DNA of 64,000 nucleotides from Pseudonocardia sp. N23. Lineage in GTDB: Bacteria > Actinomycetota > Actinomycetes > Mycobacteriales > Pseudonocardiaceae. The position numbers and the translations under genes were made by a program. Location of the stretch: positions 1 through 64,000 of the forward strand of contig NZ_BEGX01000002.1 of the NCBI RefSeq assembly GCF_002583555.1. Reading direction: 5' to 3'. Below the pieces are notes generated by a model that was not told where the DNA came from, did no database searches, and saw only the letters and a program-made list of their open reading frames with translations. Of this stretch, positions 48,089 to 56,844 are shown piece by piece (the first letter of the stretch is position 1; each line of letters starts with the position of its first letter).

Positions 48089-49126
48089 ATGCTGGAGCTG
48101 CCCCGCTTCACCGCCGCGGCTGTGCAGGCCGCGCCCGTCTACCTCGACGCCGAGGCCACCGTCGCCAAGGCCGCGGACCTCGTCGCCGAGGCGGCCGGCA
48201 ACGGCGCCACCCTGGTGGCGTTCCCGGAGGCGTTCGTGCCGGGCTACCCGTACTGGAACTGGACGATGAACCCGGTGCAGGGCTCGCCATGGTTCGAACG
48301 GCTGTACCGCAACGCCGTCGACGTCCCGGGGCCCGAGGTCGACACGCTGCGGGCGGCCGCCCGGCGCCACGGCGTCACCGTCGTCATCGGGGTGAACGAA
48401 CGCGGCGCGCACAGCATGGGCGTCATCCACAACACGCTGCTCACCATCTCCCACACCGGTGAGCTGATCGGCGTGCACCGCAAGCTCGTCCCGACGTGGG
48501 CGGAGAAGCTGACCTGGACCGGGGGCGACGGCAGCTCGCTGCTCGTGCACGACACCCCGGTCGGCCGGCTCGGCGTGCTGGCCTGCGGGGAGAACACCAA
48601 CACCCTCGCCCGGTTCGCACTGCTGGCCCAGGGCGAGCAGGTGCACGTCGCGTCCTACATCGCGCTCCCGGTCGCGCCCGAGGACTACGACATGGCCGAC
48701 GCCATCGCGATCCGCACCGCCGCACACGCCTTCGAGGGCAAGGTCTTCTCGGTCGTGTCGACATCGGTCGTCTCACCGGAGATCATCGACATGGTCGCGG
48801 GCGACGACGAGACCGTCCGCAAACTGCTGTCGCGGCCGCGCAACGCCCTGTCGGGAGTCTTCGGGCCCGACGGCCGGCCGGTCGTCGAACCGCTCGTGGA
48901 CGACGAGGGCATCGTCTACGCCGAGATCGACCTGGCGCGCTGCATCCAGCCCAAGCAGATGCACGACATCGTCGGTCACTACAACCGCTTCGACGTGTTC
49001 TCCCTGCACCTCGACGCGACGCCGCGCGTCCCGCTGGTCGTGACCGGCCGCGAGGCACCGGGCCCTGCCACGCCCCCCGCGGCGGGCGCACCGCAGCCCC
49101 CGGACGGCGACTCCGGGAGCCGATGA
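48089..49126 (+). CDS. Nitrilase
   Basis: The 345-residue carbon-nitrogen hydrolase has the Glu-Lys-Cys triad: Glu in VAFPEAFVPGYPYW, Lys in GVHRKLVPTWAEKLTW, and Cys in LGVLACGENTNTLARFAL. The CGEN-NxLAR sequence and YPYWNW segment mark true nitrilases rather than amidases. It converts a nitrile to the acid and ammonia. It starts 5 bp after the hydroxylase stop and overlaps the ligase start (ATGA), so it is an integral pathway member. A hydroxybenzonitrile or similar aromatic nitrile is the inferred substrate. Confidence 0.92.
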   Translation: MLELPRFTAAAVQAAPVYLDAEATVAKAADLVAEAAGNGATLVAFPEAFVPGYPYWNWTMNPVQGSPWFERLYRNAVDVPGPEVDTLRAAARRHGVTVVIGVNERGAHSMGVIHNTLLTISHTGELIGVHRKLVPTWAEKLTWTGGDGSSLLVHDTPVGRLGVLACGENTNTLARFALLAQGEQVHVASYIALPVAPEDYDMADAIAIRTAAHAFEGKVFSVVSTSVVSPEIIDMVAGDDETVRKLLSRPRNALSGVFGPDGRPVVEPLVDDEGIVYAEIDLARCIQPKQMHDIVGHYNRFDVFSLHLDATPRVPLVVTGREAPGPATPPAAGAPQPPDGDSGSR

Positions 49127-50856
49127 TGGACCTCTCACCGAGCGCACACGTCGACACCTTCTGCCGGGACCGGCTCCCCCCGCCCGACCAGTGGCCCGAG
49201 CTGGTGTTCGACCTGCCCGAGCTGCGGTACCCACAGCGGCTCAACGCCGCGGCCGTCCTGCTCGACGGTGCCGTCGACCGGTTGGGTCCGGACCGCCCGT
49301 GCCTGCTCTCGCCGGACGAGACGTGGTCCTACGGCGAGGTGCTGGCGCGCGCCAACCGCATCGCACACGTCCTCACGGCCGACCTCGGCGTCGTCCCCGG
49401 CAACCGCGTCCTGCTCCGCGGCCCGAACACACCGTGGCTCGCGGCGTGCTGGCTGGCCGTCCTCAAGGCGGGCGCCGTCGCCGTCGCCACGATGCCGCTG
49501 CTGCGCCGCCGTGAGCTCGACAAGATCGTCGCGACGGCGCGGCCCAGCGTCGCGCTGTGCGACGAGCGGTACCTCGACGAGCTCCCTCCGGACGTCCCGG
49601 CGGTGTCGTTCGGACGGGATCTGCAGGTCCGCTGCGCCGCACACGCCGCCACCTTCCCCGACGTCGCCACCGCCGCCGACGACGTCGCCCTGCTCGCGTT
49701 CACCTCGGGTACGACCGGCCGGCCCAAGGCGACGATGCACTTCCACCGCGACGTCCTCGCGATCGCGGACACGTTCTCCGCGCACGTACTGCGGCCCCGG
49801 GCCGACGACCTGTTCACCGGCACCCCGCCGCTCGCGTTCACCTTCGGGCTCGGCGGGCTGCTCGTCTTCCCCCTGCACGTGGGCGCGTCCGTGCTGCTCG
49901 CCGAGCGCGCGACGCCCGCGGAACTGGCACGGGTCGTCGCCGACCGCGGGGTGAGCGTCCTGTTCACCGCGCCCACCGCGTACCGCGCGATCCTCGACGC
50001 GGGCGACGGGCACCTGCTCACCGGCGTCCGGAGGGCCGTGTCGGCCGGCGAGACGCTGCCCGCCGACGTCGCCGTCCGCTACCGCGAGGTCGTCGGGCAG
50101 TCGCTGATCGACGGCATCGGCGGCACCGAGATGCTGCACGTCTTCATCTCCGCGGCCGACGACGACGCGCGCCCCGGCGCGACCGGCCGTGTCGTCCCCG
50201 GCTTCCGCGCGACGGTGGTGGACGACGACGGCCGGCCGGTCCCCGACGGGACACCCGGCCTGCTCGCGGTGCGCGGCCCCACCGGATGCCGCTACCTCGA
50301 CGACCCGCGCCAGACCGACTACGTCCGCGACGGCTGGAACCGCACCGGCGACGTCTACCTGCGCGACGAGGACGGGTACTTCCACTACGTCGCCCGGTCC
50401 GACGACATGATCGTCTCCTCGGGCTACAACATCGCCGGGCCCGAGGTGGAGGAGCTGCTGCTCACCCATCCCGACGTCGTCGAGTCGGGGGTGGTCGGCG
50501 CCCCCGACCCGGCACGCGGCGCCGTGGTCACCGCGTTCGTCGTGCTCCGCGACGGGGTGGCGCCCACCGCGGCGACCGCCCGGGCGCTGCAGGACCACGT
50601 CAAGGCCGTCGGCGCGCCCTACAAGTACCCGCGCCGGGTCGAGTTCGTCGACGCCCTGCCGCGCAACGCGTCGGGGAAGCTGCTGCGCATCGCGCTGCGG
50701 GAACGCGCGGCGGCCGGGCCGGCTGCCACCAGCGTGCGGAGCACGCCGTGCACGCAGCAGGCGACCGCGATCCTCCGGGCCCCCGCCGGGGCGGGGCGTG
50801 CCGCCGACGAGCCGACGGCCTCGACCATCGCCCCGGTCGCGGAGGTCGACGCATGA
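49123..50856 (+). CDS. Aryl-CoA ligase (benzoate/2-aminobenzoate-CoA ligase family)
   Basis: The 577-residue ANL-superfamily adenylate-forming ligase has the N-terminal HVDTFCRDRLPPPDQWPEL typical of the anthranilate/benzoate-CoA ligase group, the ATP motif FTSGTTGRPKATMHFHRD, GIGGTEMLH, a hinge near RTGDVYLRDEDGYFHYVAR and the catalytic-Lys motif RNASGKLLRI. It would make salicylyl-CoA, or an ortho-substituted benzoyl-CoA, for the fused hydroxylase. A C-terminal tail of about 45 Ala/Thr-rich residues beyond the motif is unusual. ATG 49123 overlaps the nitrilase stop; ATG 49126 is an alternative. Confidence 0.92.
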   Translation: MMDLSPSAHVDTFCRDRLPPPDQWPELVFDLPELRYPQRLNAAAVLLDGAVDRLGPDRPCLLSPDETWSYGEVLARANRIAHVLTADLGVVPGNRVLLRGPNTPWLAACWLAVLKAGAVAVATMPLLRRRELDKIVATARPSVALCDERYLDELPPDVPAVSFGRDLQVRCAAHAATFPDVATAADDVALLAFTSGTTGRPKATMHFHRDVLAIADTFSAHVLRPRADDLFTGTPPLAFTFGLGGLLVFPLHVGASVLLAERATPAELARVVADRGVSVLFTAPTAYRAILDAGDGHLLTGVRRAVSAGETLPADVAVRYREVVGQSLIDGIGGTEMLHVFISAADDDARPGATGRVVPGFRATVVDDDGRPVPDGTPGLLAVRGPTGCRYLDDPRQTDYVRDGWNRTGDVYLRDEDGYFHYVARSDDMIVSSGYNIAGPEVEELLLTHPDVVESGVVGAPDPARGAVVTAFVVLRDGVAPTAATARALQDHVKAVGAPYKYPRRVEFVDALPRNASGKLLRIALRERAAAGPAATSVRSTPCTQQATAILRAPAGAGRAADEPTASTIAPVAEVDA

Positions 50857-50966
50857 CAGGATCAGGGCCACGTGCCTCACGGGCACGGACCGGCATCCGG
50901 TAGGCCGCCGAACGGCCGTCCGCGTCGCGGTCCGGGCGCCGGCGGCCCGGCGTCGGAGGAGGTCTC

Positions 50967-51705
50967 GTGAAGGGGTGGGAGACCCGGCTCGACACCCGCG
51001 ACGTCGACCTCGCACGCGCCCAGGTCGCCCGGTCCTACTGCCCGCACAGCCTGTCCCCGACGGGCGGGGCGTTCCGCGCCAGGCACGCCGAGGCCGGGGT
51101 GGGCGACCTCGGCGTCTTCTCACTGTCCTACGGCGAGGCGCAGGTCCGGGTGCACCCGGACCCGTTCGGCGACTTCGTCCTGTTCTCGCGACCGCTGGCC
51201 GGTGGGCTCACGGTCCGGGGCACGGCCGGGGAGACCTACGTCGAACCGGGCCGGACGGTCGCGCTCGACTCCCGGACCGCCCACGACCTCGCCTTCGGCG
51301 CGGGGTGCAGGCTGCTGACGATCAAGCTGCCCACGACGCTCGTCGGCCGGGCCGGTGCGGCCGGTGGCCGGGCCGGTGACATCCGCAGCGGCCTGGCGCT
51401 CGACCCGCGGCCGTGGGACGCCGTGATGCGGCTCCTGCTCGCCGACGTCGTCCCCAACGGCCTGCTCGGCACCCCGTTCGGGGCATCCGTGACGCAGCTG
51501 GCGGCCGCCGCGGCGCTCGACTCCTTCGGGGTCGAGCCCGAGCCGGCCCGCCGCAGCTCCCCCGCCGCGGCCGACGTGGTCCGCCGGGCGTGCGAGTTCG
51601 TCGACGGCAACGCCGACGGCGCCATCGGCCTGCTCGACATCGCGGCGGCCGCGGGGGTCGCACCACGGACGGTGCAGGACCACTTCCGCGAACGGCTGGG
51701 CACCC
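50967..51705 (+). pseudogene. Truncated AraC-family regulator
   Basis: An AraC-type regulator with an N-terminal cupin-like AraC-binding domain (RSYCPHSLSPTGGAFRARH, DFVLFSRPLAGGLTVRG, VALDSRTAHDLAFG). Only the first helix-turn-helix of the DNA-binding domain is present (GLLDIAAAAGVAPRTVQDHFRERLGT). The second helix-turn-helix is missing: after LGT the frame runs into unrelated sequence. DNA binding is probably lost. It follows the ligase gene by 110 bp and may once have controlled the salicylate operon. Confidence 0.75.
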
Positions 51706-52017
51706 GGCAACAGCCTGCTCGACGAGGTGCCGCCGCACTACCGCGACCTGTTCGAGCAGCTGGCCGCGGCCAGCGACGACGACACCGTCGCGATGCCGTT
51801 CCCGATCTGGCGTGAGGCGTTCATCCAGGACGCCGACGCCGAGCTCGCCGCCTCGACCCACGCCCAGCTCTCGACCGAACCGCTCCAGCCGTTCCGCGAC
51901 AAGCTCGACCTGACCCGCTTCTACGCTCTCGACCTGCCCAAGAGCTACATCAACGCCACCGAGGACACCGCGCCGGAGCGACTTGCCGACGCCATCGACG
52001 CCGCCGGCCGGGACTGA
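51706..52017 (+). pseudogene. C-terminal fragment of an alpha/beta hydrolase
   Basis: From 51706, in the frame one base ahead of the AraC gene, the sequence reads NSLLDEVPPHYRDLFEQLA, TVAMPFPIWREAFIQDAD and YALDLPKSYINATEDTAPERL. This resembles the distal third of an alpha/beta-fold esterase; the nucleophile region is missing. The abrupt switch at about 51705 inside a conserved AraC motif marks a deletion or recombination junction joining two once-separate genes. Confidence 0.6.
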
Positions 52018-52048
52018 CCCCGGCACGGAACGAGGCGCAGACGGGCCG

Positions 52049-52930
52049 TCAGCCCGCGCGTGAGGCGGGTGACGGCTCGTCCGCCTGCTGGGCGGGCCCG
52101 AGGAGTGCCTCGACGTGGCTCGCGGCGGGCTCACGCAGTCGCGCCGACAACGCGCTGAACAGCTCCTGGGCGCGCTGCCCGTTCCAGCCGGGCGGCAGCA
52201 GGTCGAGCGGCAGCCCCGGGTCGGCGTAGGGCAGCCGCCGCCACGTCGTGAGCATGTCGACGAGGTCGACGAACGCCCGCGCGTCGTCGCCGGTCCCGCC
52301 GAGCCAGCGTGTGCCGGCCGGCTCGAACCGGTCGAGGAAGTCGGCGTAGAGCTCCTGCAGCCCGTCCAGGTCCCACCAGGCCGACACGAGGTCCGCCATG
52401 TCCCCGCCCGCGACGTGGGGGCCGGCGAACACCTGCGTGAAGCCGGTCAGCCCCGCTCGTTCGAGCGCCTCGATCGTCGCGTCCTGGAGGTGCCGCGGCG
52501 CGATCCAGGTGCCGGGCGAGACCGTGCCGAAGCCGAGCCGGGTCAGCGTCGACCGCAGCTGATGGCGCTTCGCCCGCTCGGTGTCGGGCACCGAGAACAC
52601 GACCAGCACCCAGCCGTCGTCGAGGGCGCCACGGGCGTGGCCGAAGATCCGGACGTCGCCCTCGGCGAGCAGGCCGTACGCGCCCGGGGTCAGTGCGTAC
52701 CCGGCCGTGCCGGCGCGGCGCTGCGCGTCGACGAGCCCCCGTCGCTTCAGGCGGTGGATCGCCGACCGGACGGCCTGCACGTTGACGCCGCACTCCGCCA
52801 GGAGCCGGACCAGGCCGGCGATGGGCAACCAGCCGCCGCGCTCTCGCGCGTAGAGGCCGTAGACGGTCAGGATCAGCCGACCTGGCTGACCCGCGCCGCC
52901 GCCGCCGCCGTCCTCGTCGTCGATCGCCAC
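52049..52930 (-). CDS. PaaX-family transcriptional repressor
   Basis: The 293-residue regulator has a PaaX-type N-terminal winged helix (about residues 18-80: LILTVYGLYARERGGWLPIAGLVRLL, VNVQAVRSAIHRLKRRGLV) and the PaaX core with DGWVLVVFSVPDTERAKRHQLRSTL (in parts), SPGTWIAPRHL and ADFLDRF. PaaX proteins repress phenylacetate or styrene catabolism and sense aryl-CoA thioesters. It lies 87 bp downstream of the reductase-dioxygenase fusion on the same strand. Aryl-CoA from the nearby salicylate route is a possible ligand (inferred). Confidence 0.92.
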   Translation of the reverse strand: MAIDDEDGGGGGAGQPGRLILTVYGLYARERGGWLPIAGLVRLLAECGVNVQAVRSAIHRLKRRGLVDAQRRAGTAGYALTPGAYGLLAEGDVRIFGHARGALDDGWVLVVFSVPDTERAKRHQLRSTLTRLGFGTVSPGTWIAPRHLQDATIEALERAGLTGFTQVFAGPHVAGGDMADLVSAWWDLDGLQELYADFLDRFEPAGTRWLGGTGDDARAFVDLVDMLTTWRRLPYADPGLPLDLLPPGWNGQRAQELFSALSARLREPAASHVEALLGPAQQADEPSPASRAG

Positions 52931-53017
52931 GTCGCAGACCCTACTGGCCGGGATCGCGGGGCTCGACGAACGGTGACAGCCGGGCCGTGCGTGTGCCGCC
53001 GGGTCCGCGGCGCACCG

Positions 53018-54961
53018 TCAGGGACGGTGCTCGAGCGCGTCCGGGGCCAGGCGGAACGTGAAGCCGAGCCGGCGCCACTCCCCCTCGATCACGCGGCCGT
53101 CGGGCGTCGGCCCCGTCCGGGTCTCGAAGTCGACGACAAGGTCGTCCTTGACGCCGAAGACGGCGTCGGAGTCGAGATAGAGCCCGCCGCGTACGAACAG
53201 CTGGGTGATCAGCCGGCGCCGCCCCGGAGCGGCGATCATGAAGTGCAGGTGCGGGGCCCGGTAGGGGTGCCGCCCGACCGCCCCGAGCATGGCGCCGACC
53301 GGTCCGTCGGTGGGGATGGGGTACTCCGACGGCAGGATCGACCAGAACCGCAGACGTCCCTCGCCGTCCGTTCGCAACCGCCCCCGCAGGACCGGTCCGT
53401 CCAGGTCGGGGAGCTGCACGTCGTAGAAGCCGTCCTCGTTCGACTGCCAGACGTCGACGATCGCGTCGGCAACCGGCACGTCGGCGGTGTCGGTCACCAG
53501 GACGTCGACGTGGAGCGGGGTGCCCGCGAGCCCGCGGGCCATGTCGCTGCCCTGTTCCAGTTCCGGCGGTCCCTCCACGTAGAAGGGACCGAGCACCGCC
53601 GACGGTGTGCTGTCGGGGGTCCGGGAGTTGGTCAGCACGTCGACCACACTGGACAGACCCAGGGTGTCCGAGAGCAGCACGAACTCCTGCCGGGTGTCGC
53701 TGCAGGTCTGCCCGGTGCGGGTCAGGAAGTCGATGCCCTGCTGCCACTCGTCCTGGGTGAGGTCGTTGTCGACGGCGAAGGCGTGCAGCCGCACCACCAG
53801 GTCGCTGATCAGCCGGCGCAGTCGCGGATCGGCGGCACCGGCGAAGGTCTTCACGACCTGCTCGGTGATCCGTGCCGGGCGTACTGTGCCGGTGCCACCG
53901 GGTCGCTCACCCGCCCACGCCGCGCGCAGCAGGGCGGCGATGCCGTCGCGGGTGACCGGTGCCGGGTTCGGGTAGGGGGCCTGCGTCGCGAGCTCGGCGG
54001 CCCGGTCGACGGCCGCCTCCGGGAAACCGAGCTCCCCCAGGGAGACCGGGCCGCCCGCCGCACGGACGAGGTCCTGCAGCGCGCCCGCGACGTCGTCGGC
54101 ATCCCCGACTCCGAGCGCCTCCGCGATCCGCCGCATCGCCTCGGGAGCCGCCGCTCCGTTGTAGGCCATCGCGTACGGCAGCACGACGGTGTGGGTCTGG
54201 GCGTGCGGGAGGTCGAAGCCACCGCCCAGGGTGTGGCACAGCTTGTGGTGCAGACCCATGCCCACCGCGCCGAGACAGGTCCCCGCGAGCCAGGCGCCAC
54301 GCAGCAGGTCCGCGCGGACCTCCGGGTCGTGCGGATCGGCGGGCAGCCGGCGCAACCCGGCCGCGAGGCGGGTGATCGCGTCGAGCGCCATGCCGTCGAC
54401 GACCGGGTTCGCGTCCGGCGAGTACAGGGCCTCGACGGCGTGGGCCAGCGCGTTGACCGCGCTCGTGACCGCGAGCGCCACCGGCAGCCCCGCAGACAGC
54501 TCGACGTCGTAGATGACGGTCTCGGGGAGGATGTCCGGCGACGAACGCGTGGTCTTCGTCCCGTTCTCGGTCTCCCCGAGCACGGGAGTGACCTCCGAGC
54601 CCGCGTACGTGGAGGGGAGGACGACCTGGTCCACCCCGGTGCGCACGGCGAGCGCCTTCGCCAGCCCGGTCGTCGACCCGCCGCCGATCGCCACCACGCA
54701 GTCCGCCTCGTGCTCGCGCAGCACCCCCAGCGCGACCTCGGTGACCTCGACGGGCGTGTGCATGGCGGCCCCGTCGAACCGGGCCACCGCCAGCGGTCCG
54801 AGCACCTTCTCCACGCGGTCCCCCGCCGCCGCCAGGCCCGGCGAGGCGAGGACGAGGACGCGGGTGCGGCCCAGCCGTTGCACCTCGTCCCGGACGTTCT
54901 CGAGGGTGCCGGTCCCGAACACGATCCGGGCCGGGTGGACGGTGTAGGCGAAGCTCGTCAC
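53018..54961 (-). CDS. Fused maleylacetate reductase - hydroxyquinol 1,2-dioxygenase
   Basis: One 647-residue reading frame carries an iron-alcohol-dehydrogenase-type maleylacetate reductase (about residues 1-350: GTGTLENVRDEVQRLG, IGGGSTTGLAKALA, PSTYAGSEVTPVLGETENG, MGLHHKLCHTLGG). Joined to it is an intradiol hydroxyquinol dioxygenase (about 365-647: LSSVVDVLTNS, VLGPFYVEGPPELEQG with a Tyr ligand, DVWQSNEDGFYDVQLP, RAPHLHFMIAAPG with His ligands). It opens hydroxyquinol to maleylacetate and reduces that to 3-oxoadipate within one chain. GTG 54961 has GGAAGAA upstream. It is co-transcribed with the phenol hydroxylase 23 bp upstream. Confidence 0.93.
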   Translation of the reverse strand: MTSFAYTVHPARIVFGTGTLENVRDEVQRLGRTRVLVLASPGLAAAGDRVEKVLGPLAVARFDGAAMHTPVEVTEVALGVLREHEADCVVAIGGGSTTGLAKALAVRTGVDQVVLPSTYAGSEVTPVLGETENGTKTTRSSPDILPETVIYDVELSAGLPVALAVTSAVNALAHAVEALYSPDANPVVDGMALDAITRLAAGLRRLPADPHDPEVRADLLRGAWLAGTCLGAVGMGLHHKLCHTLGGGFDLPHAQTHTVVLPYAMAYNGAAAPEAMRRIAEALGVGDADDVAGALQDLVRAAGGPVSLGELGFPEAAVDRAAELATQAPYPNPAPVTRDGIAALLRAAWAGERPGGTGTVRPARITEQVVKTFAGAADPRLRRLISDLVVRLHAFAVDNDLTQDEWQQGIDFLTRTGQTCSDTRQEFVLLSDTLGLSSVVDVLTNSRTPDSTPSAVLGPFYVEGPPELEQGSDMARGLAGTPLHVDVLVTDTADVPVADAIVDVWQSNEDGFYDVQLPDLDGPVLRGRLRTDGEGRLRFWSILPSEYPIPTDGPVGAMLGAVGRHPYRAPHLHFMIAAPGRRRLITQLFVRGGLYLDSDAVFGVKDDLVVDFETRTGPTPDGRVIEGEWRRLGFTFRLAPDALEHRP

Positions 54962-54984
54962 CGTGGTTCTTCCTTCTTCTCGGG

Positions 54985-56745
54985 TCAGGCTCGGGAGAGC
55001 AGCCGGGTCAGGGCCTCGGTGAGCTCCTTCTCCGGGTCCGCCGGCAGCTCCGCGGCCCGCCAACCGACGTGGGCGTCGGGACGGACGAGGACGCAGCCGG
55101 ACTCGCCCACCTCGCGCAGCCGGGCCCAGTCGTCGTAGACGTCGGTGTACTCGCGGCCCGGGCCGATCACATGGGCGTCGACCTCGACCCCGAGGGCGGC
55201 CGAGGCGCCCGCTGCCGCCTCCGCCCAGTCCTGCCCGGAGATTCCCGTCAGCAGGACGAAACGGCCCTTGCCGGTGACGTCGTGGGTGCTCACCCGGCGA
55301 CCGCCGTGCCCGAGCCAGCAGTGCGGCAGCCGCGCCCCCGGCCACGTCGTCGGGTGGTAGAACAGCTCGGGGTCGCGATCGTACCCGGGCTCCGGGGAGC
55401 CGTCCCCGACCACCGCGCCGGAGCGGTAGCGCTGGCCGAGCTCGACGCCGTGCGCGTTGAACTCGTAGTCCTTCAGCTCGAGCGCCTCGCGCAGCGCGAT
55501 CCGCTGCGCCGCAGCCGTGGGTGTGTCATCGGCCCGCGCTGCCATCGACGCGATCTGCTCGGCCGGGTCGTCGGACTTCGAGAAGCCGAGCGCGTCGAAG
55601 ATCGGCCCGAACTCTTCGATGGACTTGTTGGCGCGCAACACGATCTGCTTGCCGACCGGTGCCCGTTCGGCGTCGTAGCTGTCCAGCAGCCCGGACCCGG
55701 CCCGGCCGGCGAGGACCGCGGCGAGCTTCCACGCCAGGTTGTACGAGTCCTGGATCGAGGTGTTGGAGCCAAGTCCGTTGGACGGCGGGTGCCGGTGGAC
55801 GGCGTCGCCCGCACAGAACACCCGCTTCGAGCGGTACCGCGTCGCGTACATCTTGTTGTTGCCCCACAGCGACGTCGACCGGATGGTGACCGGGATCGTG
55901 TCGTCCCCGACCAGGTCGTGGACGATCTTCGTGGCGGCATCGTCGTCGATCTCCGGCGGCGCCTGGTCGATGTCGTAGCCCCACACCACCAGCCACTCGT
56001 CCCACGGCCTGACCATGCGGACCAGGCCCATGCCGATCCCGCCGATGTTCGAGCCCGGCTGGAGCACCCAGTACAGGACGCTCGGCCGGTGCTCGACGAA
56101 GGCCGACAGGTCGGCGTGGAAGACGATGTTCATGCTGCCCGCGATGTCCATCCGCCCCTCGAAGGGCAGTCCGACGTCGCGGGCGACCTGGCTGCGCCCG
56201 CCGTCCGCCCCGATCACGTACTTCGCACGGATCGGGTACGTGTGCCCGGACAACCGGTCCCGCACCGTCACGGTGACCCCGTCGTCGTCCTGCTCGAGGC
56301 CGATGTACTCGGTGTCGAACCGGATCCTGCTGCCCCGCTCGGCGGCGTGTCCGATGAGGATCGGCTCGAGGAGCGTCTGCGGGAGATCGCAGTTGTCCGA
56401 CGGGCTGGCGAGTGTGTAGTCGGCCCGCCGGGCCGGGTGCGTGCCCCACGTCCGGACGCGGCCGACCTCGTCGCCCGCGAGGCTGGTGCAGAAGACCGTG
56501 TCGCCCATCATTGACGAGGGTGTCCCCTGCGCGGTGACGTCGTCCTCGATCCCCATGTCGCGGAGGATCTCGACCGTCCGCTGGTTGGTGATGTGGGCCC
56601 GCGGGGTGTTCGCGGTCCAGCGGTACTTCGTGATGACGATGTGGTCCACGCCGTAGGTCGCCAGGAACAGCGCCGCGGAGGCGCCCGCGGGACCACTCCC
56701 GATGACCAGGACATCGGTGTTCAGTGTGCCGGGGTTGTCGCTCAC
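54985..56745 (-). CDS. FAD-dependent phenol/resorcinol hydroxylase (TfdB-like)
   Basis: The 586-residue class A flavin hydroxylase has an N-terminal FAD motif VLVIGSGPAGASAALFLA, RAHITNQRTVEILRDMG, the DG motif VIGADGGRSQVARDVG, the GD motif VFCAGDAVHRHPPSNGLGSNTSIQDSYNLAWKLA (in parts) and a C-terminal thioredoxin-like domain. It resembles 2,4-dichlorophenol/phenol monooxygenases. With the hydroxyquinol enzymes next to it, it probably makes hydroxyquinol from resorcinol or a similar phenol. GTG 56745 (GAGG upstream) is preferred; ATG 56772 is possible. It is divergent from a LysR gene. Confidence 0.9.
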   Translation of the reverse strand: MSDNPGTLNTDVLVIGSGPAGASAALFLATYGVDHIVITKYRWTANTPRAHITNQRTVEILRDMGIEDDVTAQGTPSSMMGDTVFCTSLAGDEVGRVRTWGTHPARRADYTLASPSDNCDLPQTLLEPILIGHAAERGSRIRFDTEYIGLEQDDDGVTVTVRDRLSGHTYPIRAKYVIGADGGRSQVARDVGLPFEGRMDIAGSMNIVFHADLSAFVEHRPSVLYWVLQPGSNIGGIGMGLVRMVRPWDEWLVVWGYDIDQAPPEIDDDAATKIVHDLVGDDTIPVTIRSTSLWGNNKMYATRYRSKRVFCAGDAVHRHPPSNGLGSNTSIQDSYNLAWKLAAVLAGRAGSGLLDSYDAERAPVGKQIVLRANKSIEEFGPIFDALGFSKSDDPAEQIASMAARADDTPTAAAQRIALREALELKDYEFNAHGVELGQRYRSGAVVGDGSPEPGYDRDPELFYHPTTWPGARLPHCWLGHGGRRVSTHDVTGKGRFVLLTGISGQDWAEAAAGASAALGVEVDAHVIGPGREYTDVYDDWARLREVGESGCVLVRPDAHVGWRAAELPADPEKELTEALTRLLSRA

Positions 56746-56805
56746 GCCGCCTCGTCTCTGGGGTGCGGACATCACGGGAAGTATGCGGAAGCGGCCAGGT
56801 ATCCG

Positions 56806-56823
56806 TCCAATACCGAAATTGGA
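56806..56823. promoter_or_regulatory. LysR-box-like inverted repeat
   Basis: TCCAAT-N6-ATTGGA, a perfect dyad of T-N11-A form between the divergent hydroxylase and LysR genes. A TATAGC -10-like element (56831-56836) follows, eight bases before the LysR start. Confidence 0.6.
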
Positions 56824-56844
56824 AGCGTGTTATAGCCTGGTCAT

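Noticed and set aside
50853..50903. A 16-codon frame (starting MTGSGPRAS) overlapping the ligase stop
   Set aside because: Too short, with no recognisable feature; likely chance overlap.
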